Shown piece by piece: positions 50,401 to 58,776 of a stretch of 64,000 bases of DNA. The notes under the pieces were generated by a model. The model did not search any database. It had not been told where the DNA came from and saw only the letters and a list, made by a program, of their open reading frames with translations. The position numbers were made by a program, and so were the translations under genes. The stretch's first letter is position 1. Every line of letters starts with the position of its first letter. Source of the stretch: CAVWQV01 sp963757115 (GTDB lineage: Bacteria; Pseudomonadota; Alphaproteobacteria; Acetobacterales; Acetobacteraceae); the NCBI GenBank assembly GCA_963757115.1, contig CAVWQV010000008.1, positions 186,001-250,000 of the forward strand. Direction: 5' to 3'.

Positions 50401-50617
50401 TGACGTAAACGAGTTGGGAGCAGCCAACTGCGCAGAACGGACAGATGTTGGTCCCGATCTTGTCGGCCTGCTCAAGACGCGGCCGCAAGGTGCGGGAGGT
50501 AGTGCTTTCGGCCGCCTCACGGAACTCGCTCTGGCCGGCAAACTGCCGAGGCAGGGACCAGTCGTGCAGGAACCCAGAGGCGCGGTCCGCGATGGTGCGG
50601 CGTATTTTCTTCGGCAT
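47411..50617 (-). CDS. fdhA: Selenocysteine-containing formate dehydrogenase, alpha (molybdopterin) subunit, frameshifted
   Basis: About 1,065 residues of the FdnG/FdoG family, oxidising formate to CO2 at a Mo- or W-bis-MGD centre. The N-terminus has a [4Fe-4S] motif (NICPFCAVGCSQ ... GTLCPKG). At 50021-50023 the frame meets TGA in the context NQARV-[TGA]-HSSSVPSLG, exactly where FdnG has selenocysteine followed by His, and the same frame continues with FGRGAATMQLWSLADADCI. Later landmarks are HPVGFRF, DPRFTRTSALADIYAPIRPGTD, FCYAVGWTHHETG and QNPVVGGVNSD. Five single-base indels (about 49580, 49500, 48960, 48485, 47830) break the rest. No Tat signal precedes the Fe-S motif. It is divergent from selB. 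Confidence 0.93.
49991..50023 (-). promoter_or_regulatory. Bacterial SECIS element and selenocysteine UGA of fdhA
   Basis: The TGA (50021-50023) is followed, 11 bases later, by a perfect hairpin GGTGCCCA-GTC-TGGGCACC (49991-50009). Its loop lies about 20 bases after the UGA, in the range needed by SelB, and carries the GU expected of a bacterial SECIS apex. The GTCTG apex resembles that of E. coli fdhF. SelB with Sec-tRNA bound here would recode UGA. Confidence 0.9.
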
Positions 50618-50720
50618 GGGCGGTGCTCCGGAAGCAACCGAACTACGCGCCGACGAGGGCAAAGTTTGCGAGGTCGGTCGGTTTTCGGCGGGCACCGTCG
50701 CGATAGGAACGGAGGTGGGC

Positions 50721-52623
50721 TTGCGGCGCCTGGTGGTCGGGGTCATCGGTCATGTCGATCACGGCAAGACGGCGCTGGTGCGCGCGCTCACCGGGATGGA
50801 GACCGACCGCTTGCCCGAGGAGAAGCGGCGCGGCATCTCGATCGCACTCGGTTTCGCGCATCTCCGCCATGACGGGGCCGAGATCGACCTGATCGACATG
50901 CCCGGCCACGAGCGGTTCGTCCGGACGATGATCGCGGGTGCGACGGGGATCGACGCCGTGCTCCTGGTGGTGGACGCGCGTGAAGCGGTGAAGCCACAAA
51001 CGGCCGAGCACGTCGCCATCGCTGGCTTGCTCGGCATCACGGAAGCCGTGCTCGCGGTCAGCAAATGCGATCTCGTGACGGCGGAGCAAGCGGTTGCGAC
51101 CGCGGCAGAAGGTGCGACGTTGCTGCGCAGTGTGGGCCTTGCCGTCGAGGGCCCGGTGCTGACCAGCGCCTCAACCGGCGCGGGCCTCGACGGCTTGCGC
51201 GGGCTCCTGTCGCGGGTTGCGGCAAGAACCGAGCCGCGAGGGGAGCGGGGATTTGCCTGGCTGCCGATCGACCGAGCATTCAGCATCGCCGGGCACGGGA
51301 CGGTTGTTACCGGGACGCTGCGTTGCGGCCGGCTGTCCAGCACGGATGTGCTCGAACTCCTGCCGGAGGGCACGGCGCTGCGAGTGCGGGCAGTGCAGGT
51401 CCACCGGGAAACGGTTTTGGCGGCGCTGCCCGGCCAGCGGGTCGCCGTCAACCTGCGTGGGGTGCAAGCGGCTGCGCTAAGTCGCGGGCAAGCGCTCGCC
51501 ACCCCGGGGATCATTCGTCCCGCGAACTGGATCGGTGTTTCGCTGCGATCGCTCCCCGACGCCCCATCGCTCCCGAGTGGCGCGCTTCTCACGTTGCTTG
51601 CGGGAAGCTCCGAATGTGAGTCGCGCTTGCGCCTGCTTGATCGCGACGTGCTGGAAGCCGGCGCATCGTGCGTCGCGCAATTGCATTGCCACACCGGTGT
51701 CGCCTTGCCCGCGCGCGAACCGTTCGTCCTGCGCAGCACCGCGCCGCAGATGACGGTGGGCGGTGGCCGCGTGCTCGATCCGAACATGCGGCGCCTGCGC
51801 CGCAAGGAGGCGACGCGGTTGCAGCGCCTCGCCGGCGGAACGCGGAGGAGGTGGTGATGCGCGAGGTCGCCACGGCGGGAGGCGCTGGTTGCCCGCTGCC
51901 GTCGCTGGTGCGCGTGTCCGGCCTCGCTCCGGCGCGGGTTCGCGCATGCTGCAAGATGCGTCCCGTACGGCTGCTCGGCGATGTCGCCTTCGCCGAGCCG
52001 GCGTTCGAACGCCTCGGCGCCATTGATCAGTGCGATCACTCGCCGATGCTCCGGCCGGGCTTGGCCGCGAGCGCCTGATTGCCCTGCTGCCGCGCCGCTT
52101 GCCGCGCGAGGCCGCCGACGCGCTGTTGGATACGGTATGTAAGCTGGGCCGCATTCAGCGCGACGGCGCCAAGTTCCGTATTCCCGAGCCGGGCCGCGAG
52201 CGAACCCGTGCTCTGGAGGAGCACGAGGTTGCCCGTCGCCTCGAACTGCTGTTGTTGCAGAGGAAATTAACTCCGCCGGAGCCGAAGACGCTGCTCGGCG
52301 CGCACCCTGTCGCCCGTGCGGCGCTTGCGCGCCTGATCCGCGATGGCGTGGTAGTCCGAACCGTGGACCGCGTGCAGCAGCGCGAAATCCTGTTCCACCG
52401 GCAAGCGATCCGGGACGCGCAGGAGGCGCTCGCGCCGCACCTGACCCGACCGCCCGGCCTGCTGCTCGGCGAAGCGGCGGCGATCCTTGGGATCACGCGC
52501 AAATACGCCGTGCCGTTGATGGAGTACCTGGACGCTATACAATTTTCCCAGCGCAGGGGCGATCGGCGCCTCCTGGCTTGCCCTTCGACAGCGTTCGGGG
52601 CACATGAGGTGGATTTGGCATGA
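50721..52623 (+). CDS. selB: Selenocysteine-specific translation elongation factor SelB, frameshifted
   Basis: About 634 residues. EF-Tu-like GTPase that carries Sec-tRNA to UGA codons marked by SECIS. G1 GVIGHVDHGKTALVRAL, G2 EEKRRGISIALGF, G3 DMPGHERFVRTMIAG and G4 VSKCDLV are clear. Domains II and III follow (GHGTVVTGTLRCG). The C-terminal winged-helix RNA-binding domains read GRERLIALLPRRLP ... LTRPPGLLLGEAAAILGITRKYAVPLMEYLD. Indels near 51845 and 52050 break the frame. Start is TTG at 50721 with GGAGGT just upstream. It is divergent from fdhA, its obvious client. Confidence 0.94.
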
Positions 52624-52720
52624 AACGGACTCGCTTGAAGGGCCGTTGTTGGTAGTAGAGGATATCCATTGACGAACGCACGATTAGGCGTGCGTTAGTA
52701 GTTTTGCCTTAGTTTGATCC

Positions 52721-53472
52721 TTGTTCAACGCAAACTCCTTTTGTCGGAATGAAACCGTGCTTCGTCGATGTTTACGCGAGCCTATACCGGAAATCGAGAT
52801 CGCTGCTCAGCAACTCGAAGATGCGGTCTCCGCCCACCTTCAGGGACAACGCGACCTGGCTGCAGACTTGCTGCGGCAAGCGAACAGTCAAGTTTTATGG
52901 AAATGGCTCAACTCTGTCTGGGGCAAGGCAACGGTATACAATAGTCCCCGTCGATTGCTAGCCGTTCCTCCGATACTAACAAAGGACCAAAGGTCCAAGC
53001 CGCGATATGCCACAAGAGATACTAAAGACCTAATTCACCGTAGAGACGGTTTCTACTGCCGGTTTTGCAAAAGTACCCTGTTGTACGGCGGGAGGTCAGG
53101 GACGCTATCCGAAAAGAATACCCGAGTGCCGTGCCTTGGGGGGACACCAACACGACCCAGCATGCAGCGTTTCAGATTATGTGGGCTCAATATGACCATG
53201 TCTTGCCGCACGCACGGGGTGGTCACAGTGATATTGAAAATGTATACCTAACTTGCTCTGCGTGTAATTACGGCCGCGGTAACTATCTCCTGGAAGAGTT
53301 TGATCTAGTCCATCCAAGTCTTCACCCGCCTCGCCGGGGAGAGTGGGACGGGCTTGAGCGGTTTATTGATGATGCTGGAGGGAGCACAAGCGTGGCGGCG
53401 AGCCCTCCGGTCCTCTCGAAGGTCAGCAAACGGTCGTATGCTGCCGCGCCTGAGCGGTCCGAGGCTCCTTAG
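52721..53472 (+). CDS. HNH endonuclease, one frameshift, in an AT-richer segment
   Basis: About 250 residues. An N-terminal helical region (EIEIAAQQLEDAVSAHLQGQRDLAADLLRQA) of the kind found in HNH-containing homing or defence-associated nucleases. Then a Zn-binding FYCRFC knuckle and the HNH core YDHVLPHARGGHSDIENVYLTCSACNYGRGN with a second CxxC. The two parts are in different frames joined at about 53075. The TTG at 52721 or GTG at 52757 could be the start. Base composition of 52620-53300 is visibly richer in A+T than either flank, which suggests recent arrival. Overlaps the NrfD gene by 4 bp, tail to tail. Confidence 0.78.
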
Positions 53473-54461
53473 CTGATCCCCCGCAAGCTACGCGGCTTGG
53501 CGAACCGGAAGCTGTCACCGGGGCGGCGGGCTGATTCGTCGCCCTCGGCCATGATCCCGATGCGGAGTGCGAGGCTGCCGCCCAGGATGGCGAGCGAGCC
53601 GAGGGTGCCGAGCAATGGACTGCTCCGGCCAAGCACGCCGGAGGCGATCTTCAGCGCGATGGGCAGCATGATCCCGCCGCCCTCGGCCAGCGCCATCTCC
53701 GCGAGCCCTTGCGGCGATCGGGAGGCGGCGGTGATGCCGCGTTCGGCGTAGCTGCGCCGAGAGGCGACCGTGGCGACCAGCTCCGCCGCGAGTGCCGCGA
53801 CCGCGAGCGTGTCGAGGTCGGCTGCGGTTTCCCGCCGGCCCGCAATGTGCTCGCCAAGCGCGAGCGCGGCCGCGCCGGAAGCCATGGACGAGGCGCCGAA
53901 ACGCATGGCCATGGCGCGCGGTGCGGCGGCCCAAAGCGGGGTGCTGGTCGCGGAAAGCAGCGAGGCGGTATAGGTGGCCAGGCCCGCGCCAGCGAGAGCG
54001 GCAGGCACTTGAGTCACCCGCGCCGCACCTTCGAGCCAGCGGCGCGAACCGAGCCGGTCGGAGAAGAATTGCAGCATCGCCGAAATGCCGGCGAACCCGC
54101 TGAACCCCATCAGCACCCAGGTGCCGATCGACATGGGCGAGGTGCGGCGGAAGATGCGCAGCATGTTGTAGAAGCGCTGTGGCGTGTGCAGGTCGTAGAT
54201 CAGCAGCGGCGCGCCGAGAACGGGAGCGAGCAGCGACAGGTAGCGCCCGCTCCGCACCAGCCCCGAAAACCGGCCAGGGCGGATCAGATCGGCGAGTGTG
54301 GCGATCACCTGCGCCGCGCCCGACAGCCCGGCGAGGAAGATGTAACCGCCCACCACGCTGTTCTCGAACGGCGCTTCCTTGAGCGGCGAGCGGCCGTAAT
54401 AGGTCGTCCCGTCGTAGTCCTCCGGGCCGCGATCGGGATGCGCGAGCGTCGTGTCGGGCAC
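53469..54461 (-). CDS. NrfD/PsrC-type membrane subunit of formate dehydrogenase
   Basis: 330 residues with about eight hydrophobic helices (VVGGYIFLAGLSGAAQVIATLADL, GTWVLMGFSGFAGISAMLQFF, GGGIMLPIALKIASGVLG). It begins with YYGRSPLKEAPFENSVVGGY, typical of the NrfD-like subunits found with Fe-S partners. It would anchor the complex and pass electrons to quinone. It replaces the cytochrome b subunit FdnI of the E. coli enzyme. 14 bp after the Fe-S subunit gene. Confidence 0.88.
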   Translation of the reverse strand: MPDTTLAHPDRGPEDYDGTTYYGRSPLKEAPFENSVVGGYIFLAGLSGAAQVIATLADLIRPGRFSGLVRSGRYLSLLAPVLGAPLLIYDLHTPQRFYNMLRIFRRTSPMSIGTWVLMGFSGFAGISAMLQFFSDRLGSRRWLEGAARVTQVPAALAGAGLATYTASLLSATSTPLWAAAPRAMAMRFGASSMASGAAALALGEHIAGRRETAADLDTLAVAALAAELVATVASRRSYAERGITAASRSPQGLAEMALAEGGGIMLPIALKIASGVLGRSSPLLGTLGSLAILGGSLALRIGIMAEGDESARRPGDSFRFAKPRSLRGIS

Positions 54462-54475
54462 GGTTCCGCTCCTAC

Positions 54476-55375
54476 TCAGGCGCGTCGCGCGAACAGGGCG
54501 AGCGCCGTAAGGGCCAGTCCGGCGACGGTGGCGAGACCGGTGGCAAGGCTCGGGGCCACGCGGTTCGAGGGCCGCGTCGGTGCCTCTGGGAGGTTATAAA
54601 CCTCCGGCTTGTCGGTGAGCAGGAAGAAGGCGTTGAGATGTTCGAGGCCGCCGGTCGCGCCGGGGCCGCCCGGAGCGCCGTAGAGGTAGGCTTCTTTCAC
54701 CCCGAGCTGGTGCAGGTGCTCCACGCGCTTGGCGGCGCGCGCTTGCAGCTCCGGCACCTCGCCGAACTGGATCGAATCGGTCGGGCAGGATTTGGCGCAG
54801 GCCGGTTCGAGGCCGCCCTTCAGGCGGTCGTAGCAAAGCGTGCATTTGTGCGCCTTGCCGTCCAGCGGGTTGAGATCGACGACCCCGAACGGGCAGGCCG
54901 GCACGCAATAGCCGCAGCCGTTGCAGATGTCCTGCTGGACCACCACGGTGTCGAACTCGGTCTTGAACAGCGCTCCGGTGGGGCACGCCTCCATGCAGGG
55001 CGGGTTGTGGCAGTGCTTGCACACATCGCTCATCATCAGCCAATTGCTCTGGAACGGCCGCATGGTGGTCGGCCGGTCTTCCACGCGCTCGATGAAGGCG
55101 ACGTGGCGCCAGGTGTTGGCCGAAAGCTGGCCGGTGTTGTCGTAGCTGTCGCCGGTGAGGCCGAGGTGGTCGGCCGGGAGATTGTTCCACTCCTTACAGG
55201 CTACCTCGCAGGCCTTGCAGCCGATGCAGACCGTGGTGTCGGTGAAAAAACCGTAGGAGCGGCCGGGGACCACGCGTACGCCGGCGGTAAGTTCCGCCTC
55301 GTCGGAAATCAGCGCGTCGAACTCCAATTCTGGGTAATCGAGCGCCCGCGCGCTGATCGGCCGTCCACCGCTCAT
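54476..55375 (-). CDS. fdhB: Formate dehydrogenase Fe-S (beta) subunit
   Basis: 299 residues. Four [4Fe-4S] motifs: TVCIGCKACEVACKEWNNLP (about 49-68), VCKHCHNPPCMEACPTGAL (about 118-136), CNGCGYCVPACPFGVVDL (about 150-167) and KCTLCYDRLKGGLEPACAKSCPT (about 177-199). A single C-terminal transmembrane helix (LATGLATVAGLALTALALF) matches FdnH-type subunits. It carries electrons from the alpha to the membrane subunit. The ATG overlaps the stop of the small upstream gene. It is separated from fdhA by selB and the HNH gene. Confidence 0.93.
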   Translation of the reverse strand: MSGGRPISARALDYPELEFDALISDEAELTAGVRVVPGRSYGFFTDTTVCIGCKACEVACKEWNNLPADHLGLTGDSYDNTGQLSANTWRHVAFIERVEDRPTTMRPFQSNWLMMSDVCKHCHNPPCMEACPTGALFKTEFDTVVVQQDICNGCGYCVPACPFGVVDLNPLDGKAHKCTLCYDRLKGGLEPACAKSCPTDSIQFGEVPELQARAAKRVEHLHQLGVKEAYLYGAPGGPGATGGLEHLNAFFLLTDKPEVYNLPEAPTRPSNRVAPSLATGLATVAGLALTALALFARRA

Positions 55376-55614
55376 GCTCGTGCCTCCTCGTCGCCGTCGA
55401 GACGGGTGACAGACTGGGCGATGAGCGCGACCAGGTCCGGAGCCGTCTTGTAATTGACCCGGACCCTGGCCTGCGCACGCTGCAAGGGCGCCAACTGCGC
55501 CGGCTCCAGGGAGGCATTATGCGCCAAAACGAAAAGGTGGTGCTCGCCCTGTCCGGTTTGCAGCAGGAAGCGTCCCTCCTGGACGATGGTGACAATGCCG
55601 TCCAGGGCCTGCAT
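55372..55614 (-). CDS. Small conserved-looking protein at the head of the formate dehydrogenase beta operon
   Basis: 80 residues from MQALDGIVTIVQEGRFLLQT. Strand-rich sequence (GRFLLQTGQGEHHLFVLAHNASLEPAQL ... VRVNYKTAPDLVALI) that could be a small beta-barrel or OB-like domain. I do not recognise a family. It overlaps fdhB by 4 bp (ATGA), so it is translated with it. A longer start at 55701 is possible but would enter the promoter region shared with the rhodanese gene. Confidence 0.6.
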   Translation of the reverse strand: MQALDGIVTIVQEGRFLLQTGQGEHHLFVLAHNASLEPAQLAPLQRAQARVRVNYKTAPDLVALIAQSVTRLDGDEEARA

Positions 55615-55730
55615 TGCGCTACTCCGGTCCGTCCGGAGGGCGAACGTGGCGGGTCGGGGGGAGTTTCGGACCGACTTGCGGAGCGATGGGCGCTTGTCCA
55701 AGCTCTTGGTCCAAACGGGAGGAATGGCGC

Positions 55731-56609
55731 ATGAGCACGACAGGTTTCGCTCACCCCGAGTTTCTCGTCGCCACCGACTGGTTGCAGGAGCATCTCCAAG
55801 ACGCCAACCTTCGCGTGTTCGACTGCACGACGCACCTCATTCCAGACCCGAAGATCACCTACACCGTGAAGGCAGGCCGCGAGGATTTCGAGCGCGGCCA
55901 CATTCCCGGCGCGCGTTTTATCGACCTGCAGAACGATCTCTCGGACAACGGCCAGGTGCTTCGGTTCATGACGCCCTCCGCCGATGCGTTCGCCGCGGCG
56001 ATGGGGCGGCTCGGCGTCGGCAATGACAGCCGGGTGGTGCTCTACAGCACTGCCAACGTGTGGTGGGCGACCAGGGTGTGGTGGTTGCTGCGGGTGTTCG
56101 GCTTCGACAACGCCGCCGTGCTGGACGGCGGGTTCCAGAAGTGGAGCAAGGAGAACCGCCCTATCGAGACTGGGCCGGCAGCGGCTCCCGTCCGGGCCAC
56201 CTTCACGGTGCAAGAGGTCAGGCCGCTGATGGTTGGCAGGGAGGCGGTGCGGGCGGCGATTGGCAATGGTGCCGTCTGCACGATCAACGCGCTGACGGCA
56301 CAGCAGCACAGCGGCGCGGGCGGCAACAGCTACGGCAGGCCAGGTCACATCGCCGGCAGTGTCAATCTTCCCGCCGCGCACCTGCTTGATCCCGACAGCA
56401 GCGCTTTCCTGCCGGCCGATGAGCTGCGTCGCCGCTTCGAGGGAGTGGGGGCAATGAACCGCTCGGTGATCACCTATTGCGGCGGCGGCATTGCCGCGAG
56501 CGCCGACGCGCTGGTGCTGACCATGCTGGGCCACCCGGACGTCAAGCTTTACGACGCCTCGCTGTCCGAGTGGGCGAAAGACCCCAGCCTGCCGATGGAG
56601 GCGGGGTAG
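55731..56609 (+). CDS. sseA: Tandem rhodanese sulfurtransferase
   Basis: 292 residues with two rhodanese domains: FLVATDWLQEHLQDANLRVFDCT and FERGHIPGARFIDLQND in the inactive first; RPGHIAGSVNLPAAHL and the active-site loop VITYCGGGIAASADALVL in the second, where Cys takes up sulfur. It is closest to 3-mercaptopyruvate/thiosulfate sulfurtransferases. The loop CGGGIAAS differs from both classical CRKGVT and CGSGVTA types, so the donor is open. GGAGGAATG lies before the start. It is divergent from the fdhB operon. Confidence 0.88.
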   Translation: MSTTGFAHPEFLVATDWLQEHLQDANLRVFDCTTHLIPDPKITYTVKAGREDFERGHIPGARFIDLQNDLSDNGQVLRFMTPSADAFAAAMGRLGVGNDSRVVLYSTANVWWATRVWWLLRVFGFDNAAVLDGGFQKWSKENRPIETGPAAAPVRATFTVQEVRPLMVGREAVRAAIGNGAVCTINALTAQQHSGAGGNSYGRPGHIAGSVNLPAAHLLDPDSSAFLPADELRRRFEGVGAMNRSVITYCGGGIAASADALVLTMLGHPDVKLYDASLSEWAKDPSLPMEAG

Positions 56610-56613
56610 AGGA

Positions 56614-57390
56614 TCAGCCGATCGTCCAGCCGCCGTCCAGCAGCAGCGCGGCACCCGTCATCAACGCCGATGCGTCGGAGGCTAGGAACAGGATTGCGCC
56701 CATCAGATCCTCGACCTGACCCACGCGCCCGAGCTTGATCTTGCCGAGCACGTAGGCCCGGAACTGCGGGTCGGCGAGGAACGAGCGGGCCAGCGGCGTT
56801 TCGATGAAGGTCGGAGCGACCGTGTTGACGCGGATGCCGTGCGGGCCGAGCTCCAGCGCCATCGCCTTGGTCATGCCCTCGAGCGCCCATTTGGACGCGC
56901 AATACACCGAGCGCAGCGGGCCGCCGACATGCCCCATCTGCGACGAGACGTTGATGATGGCGCCGGGCCGGCCAGCCGACACCAGGCGACGCGCCACGGC
57001 CTGCGCGGCGAAGAACGCGGCTCGCACGTTGAGCGCCATCACCGCATCGTAGTCCTCGGCGCGCACCTCCAGCATATGCGCCGGCCGGTTGGTGCCCGCG
57101 TTGTTCACCAGCACGTCGAACGGCTCCGACGCCTCGACGCCGTGCGCGACCGCTTCGAGGTCGGTGACATCCACTTGCCAGGTTTCCGCGGTGCCGCCCG
57201 CTTCCCGAATCGCCGCCGCGGCGGCCTCGATCGCGTCGGTCGTTCGAGCGGCCAGGGTCACGCGTGCCCCGGCCTCGGCCAGCGCGGCGGCGGCGGCGAG
57301 GCCGATACCGCGTCCGGCCCCGGTGACCAGCGCCCGCTTGCCGTCGAGCCGGAACGACGGCGTGCGCGGCAGCTGCGCGGCGTCACTCAC
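56614..57390 (-). CDS. SDR-family oxidoreductase
   Basis: About 258 residues. VTGAGRGIGLAAAAAL cofactor motif (NAD(H) type judging by AARTTDAIE), VLVNNAGTNRPAHML, Ser in NVSSQMGHVGG, YCASKWALEGMTKAMALELGPHGIRVN, and a C-terminal GAALLLDGGWTIG. GTG start overlapping the stop of the upstream histidinol-dehydrogenase-like gene (GTGA), so the two enzymes are made together and probably act on the same alcohol/aldehyde. Confidence 0.92.
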   Translation of the reverse strand: MSDAAQLPRTPSFRLDGKRALVTGAGRGIGLAAAAALAEAGARVTLAARTTDAIEAAAAAIREAGGTAETWQVDVTDLEAVAHGVEASEPFDVLVNNAGTNRPAHMLEVRAEDYDAVMALNVRAAFFAAQAVARRLVSAGRPGAIINVSSQMGHVGGPLRSVYCASKWALEGMTKAMALELGPHGIRVNTVAPTFIETPLARSFLADPQFRAYVLGKIKLGRVGQVEDLMGAILFLASDASALMTGAALLLDGGWTIG

Positions 57391-58695
57391 TCCGCCGCCG
57401 CGGCGTAGGGGATGTTGCGCCCGCCATAGCGTCGCACCCGGACGTTGGCCTGCTCGGCGTGTCCGACGAAGCCTTCCAGCATGCAAAGGCGGGAGCAGTA
57501 CTCGCCGACGGAGGCCGAAGCGGCATCGGTCAGCACTCGTTGATAGGTGACGGTTTTCAGGAACTTGCCGACCCACAGACCGCCCGTGTAGCGCGCGGCG
57601 TGCTTGGTTGGCAGTGTGTGGTTGGTGCCGATCACTTTGTCGCCGTAGGCGACGTTCGTGCGCGGGCCAAGGAACAGCGCGCCGTAGTTGCGCAGGTTGG
57701 CGAGGAAATAGTCGGGGTCGCGCGTCATCACCTGCACGTGCTCCGACGCGATCCGGTCGGCTTCGCGCAGCATCTCGGCATCGTCCGCGCAGACGATCAC
57801 GGCGCCGCAATCCTCCCACGCGCGGCGGGCGATCGCGGCGGTCGGCAGCACGTCGAGCAGACGCTCGACCTCCGCCATCGTCGCCTGCGCAAGGCGCTCG
57901 GATGTGGTGAGCAGGATCGCGGGCGAGGTTGGTCCGTGCTCCGCTTGGCCAAGCAGGTCGGTCGCGCACATCTCGGCGTCCACGGTGTCATCGGCGATCA
58001 CCAGGGTCTCGGTGGGGCCGGCGAACAGGTCAATGCCAACCCGACCGTAAAGCTGGCGCTTGGCTTCGGCCACGTAGGCGTTGCCAGGGCCGACCAGCAT
58101 GTCCACCGGTTCGATCGACTCGGTGCCGAGCGCCATTGCGCCGACCGCCTGCACGCCGCCCAGACAGTAGATCACGTCCGCGCCCGCAAGGTGCTGCGCT
58201 GCCACGATCGCGGCGGCCGGGCGGCCCTGGTACGGCGGCGCGCAGGTGACGATCCGCTCGACCCCGGCGACCTTGGCCGTCACCACCGACATGTGCGCCG
58301 ACGCGACCATCGGATACTTGCCGCCCGGCACATACGATCCCACGGAACCGACAGGGATATTTTTGTGGCCGAGGATCACGCCGGGCAGCGTTTCGACCTC
58401 GAGATCGGTAAGTGCTGCGCGCTGCGCTTCGGCGAAGCGGCGCACCTGGGTTTGGGCGAAACGAATATCCTCGAGTTCCCGGCCTGACAGCGCATTGAGG
58501 CAGCCCTCGATCTCGGCATCGGTCAGCCGGTAATCGGGGCGTTCCCACCCGTCGAATTTCGCGGACAGGTCGCGGACCGCCGTCATCGCCGCGGGCGGCA
58601 ATGTCGGCCAGGATGGCTTCTACGGTTGCGCGGACACGGGCATCATCCTCGGCGGCCGCGGCGGCGTCGCGACCCTGCTTCAGGTAATTCGGCAT
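57387..58695 (-). CDS. Histidinol dehydrogenase-family enzyme (possibly sulfopropanediol 3-dehydrogenase), one frameshift
   Basis: About 436 residues. Starts MPNYLKQGRDAAAAAEDD; an indel at about 58590 separates the first 35 residues. HisD-fold motifs are VGSYVPGGKYPMVASAHM, GPGNAYVAEAKRQLYG, DLFAGPTETLVIADD, the Zn ligands in LLGQAEHGPTSPA, SEHVQVMT and GTNHTLPTKHAARYTGG. The last motif is typical of HisD paralogues outside histidine synthesis, such as HpsN, which oxidises 2,3-dihydroxypropane-1-sulfonate. No his genes are nearby; the SDR partner fits a two-step diol or alcohol oxidation. Confidence 0.86.
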
Positions 58696-58776
58696 GAGCA
58701 GCCTCCCCATGGTCGGTTACGCTGCCTTGTCGCGCAATCGCCGCCAAAGGAATAGCGGAACGAACGGCGGCGCCGT

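Noticed and set aside
50021..50746. Stop codon ending a truncated formate dehydrogenase
   Set aside because: The TGA sits at the known selenocysteine position, a SECIS hairpin follows, and the same frame continues with strong homology to FdnG.
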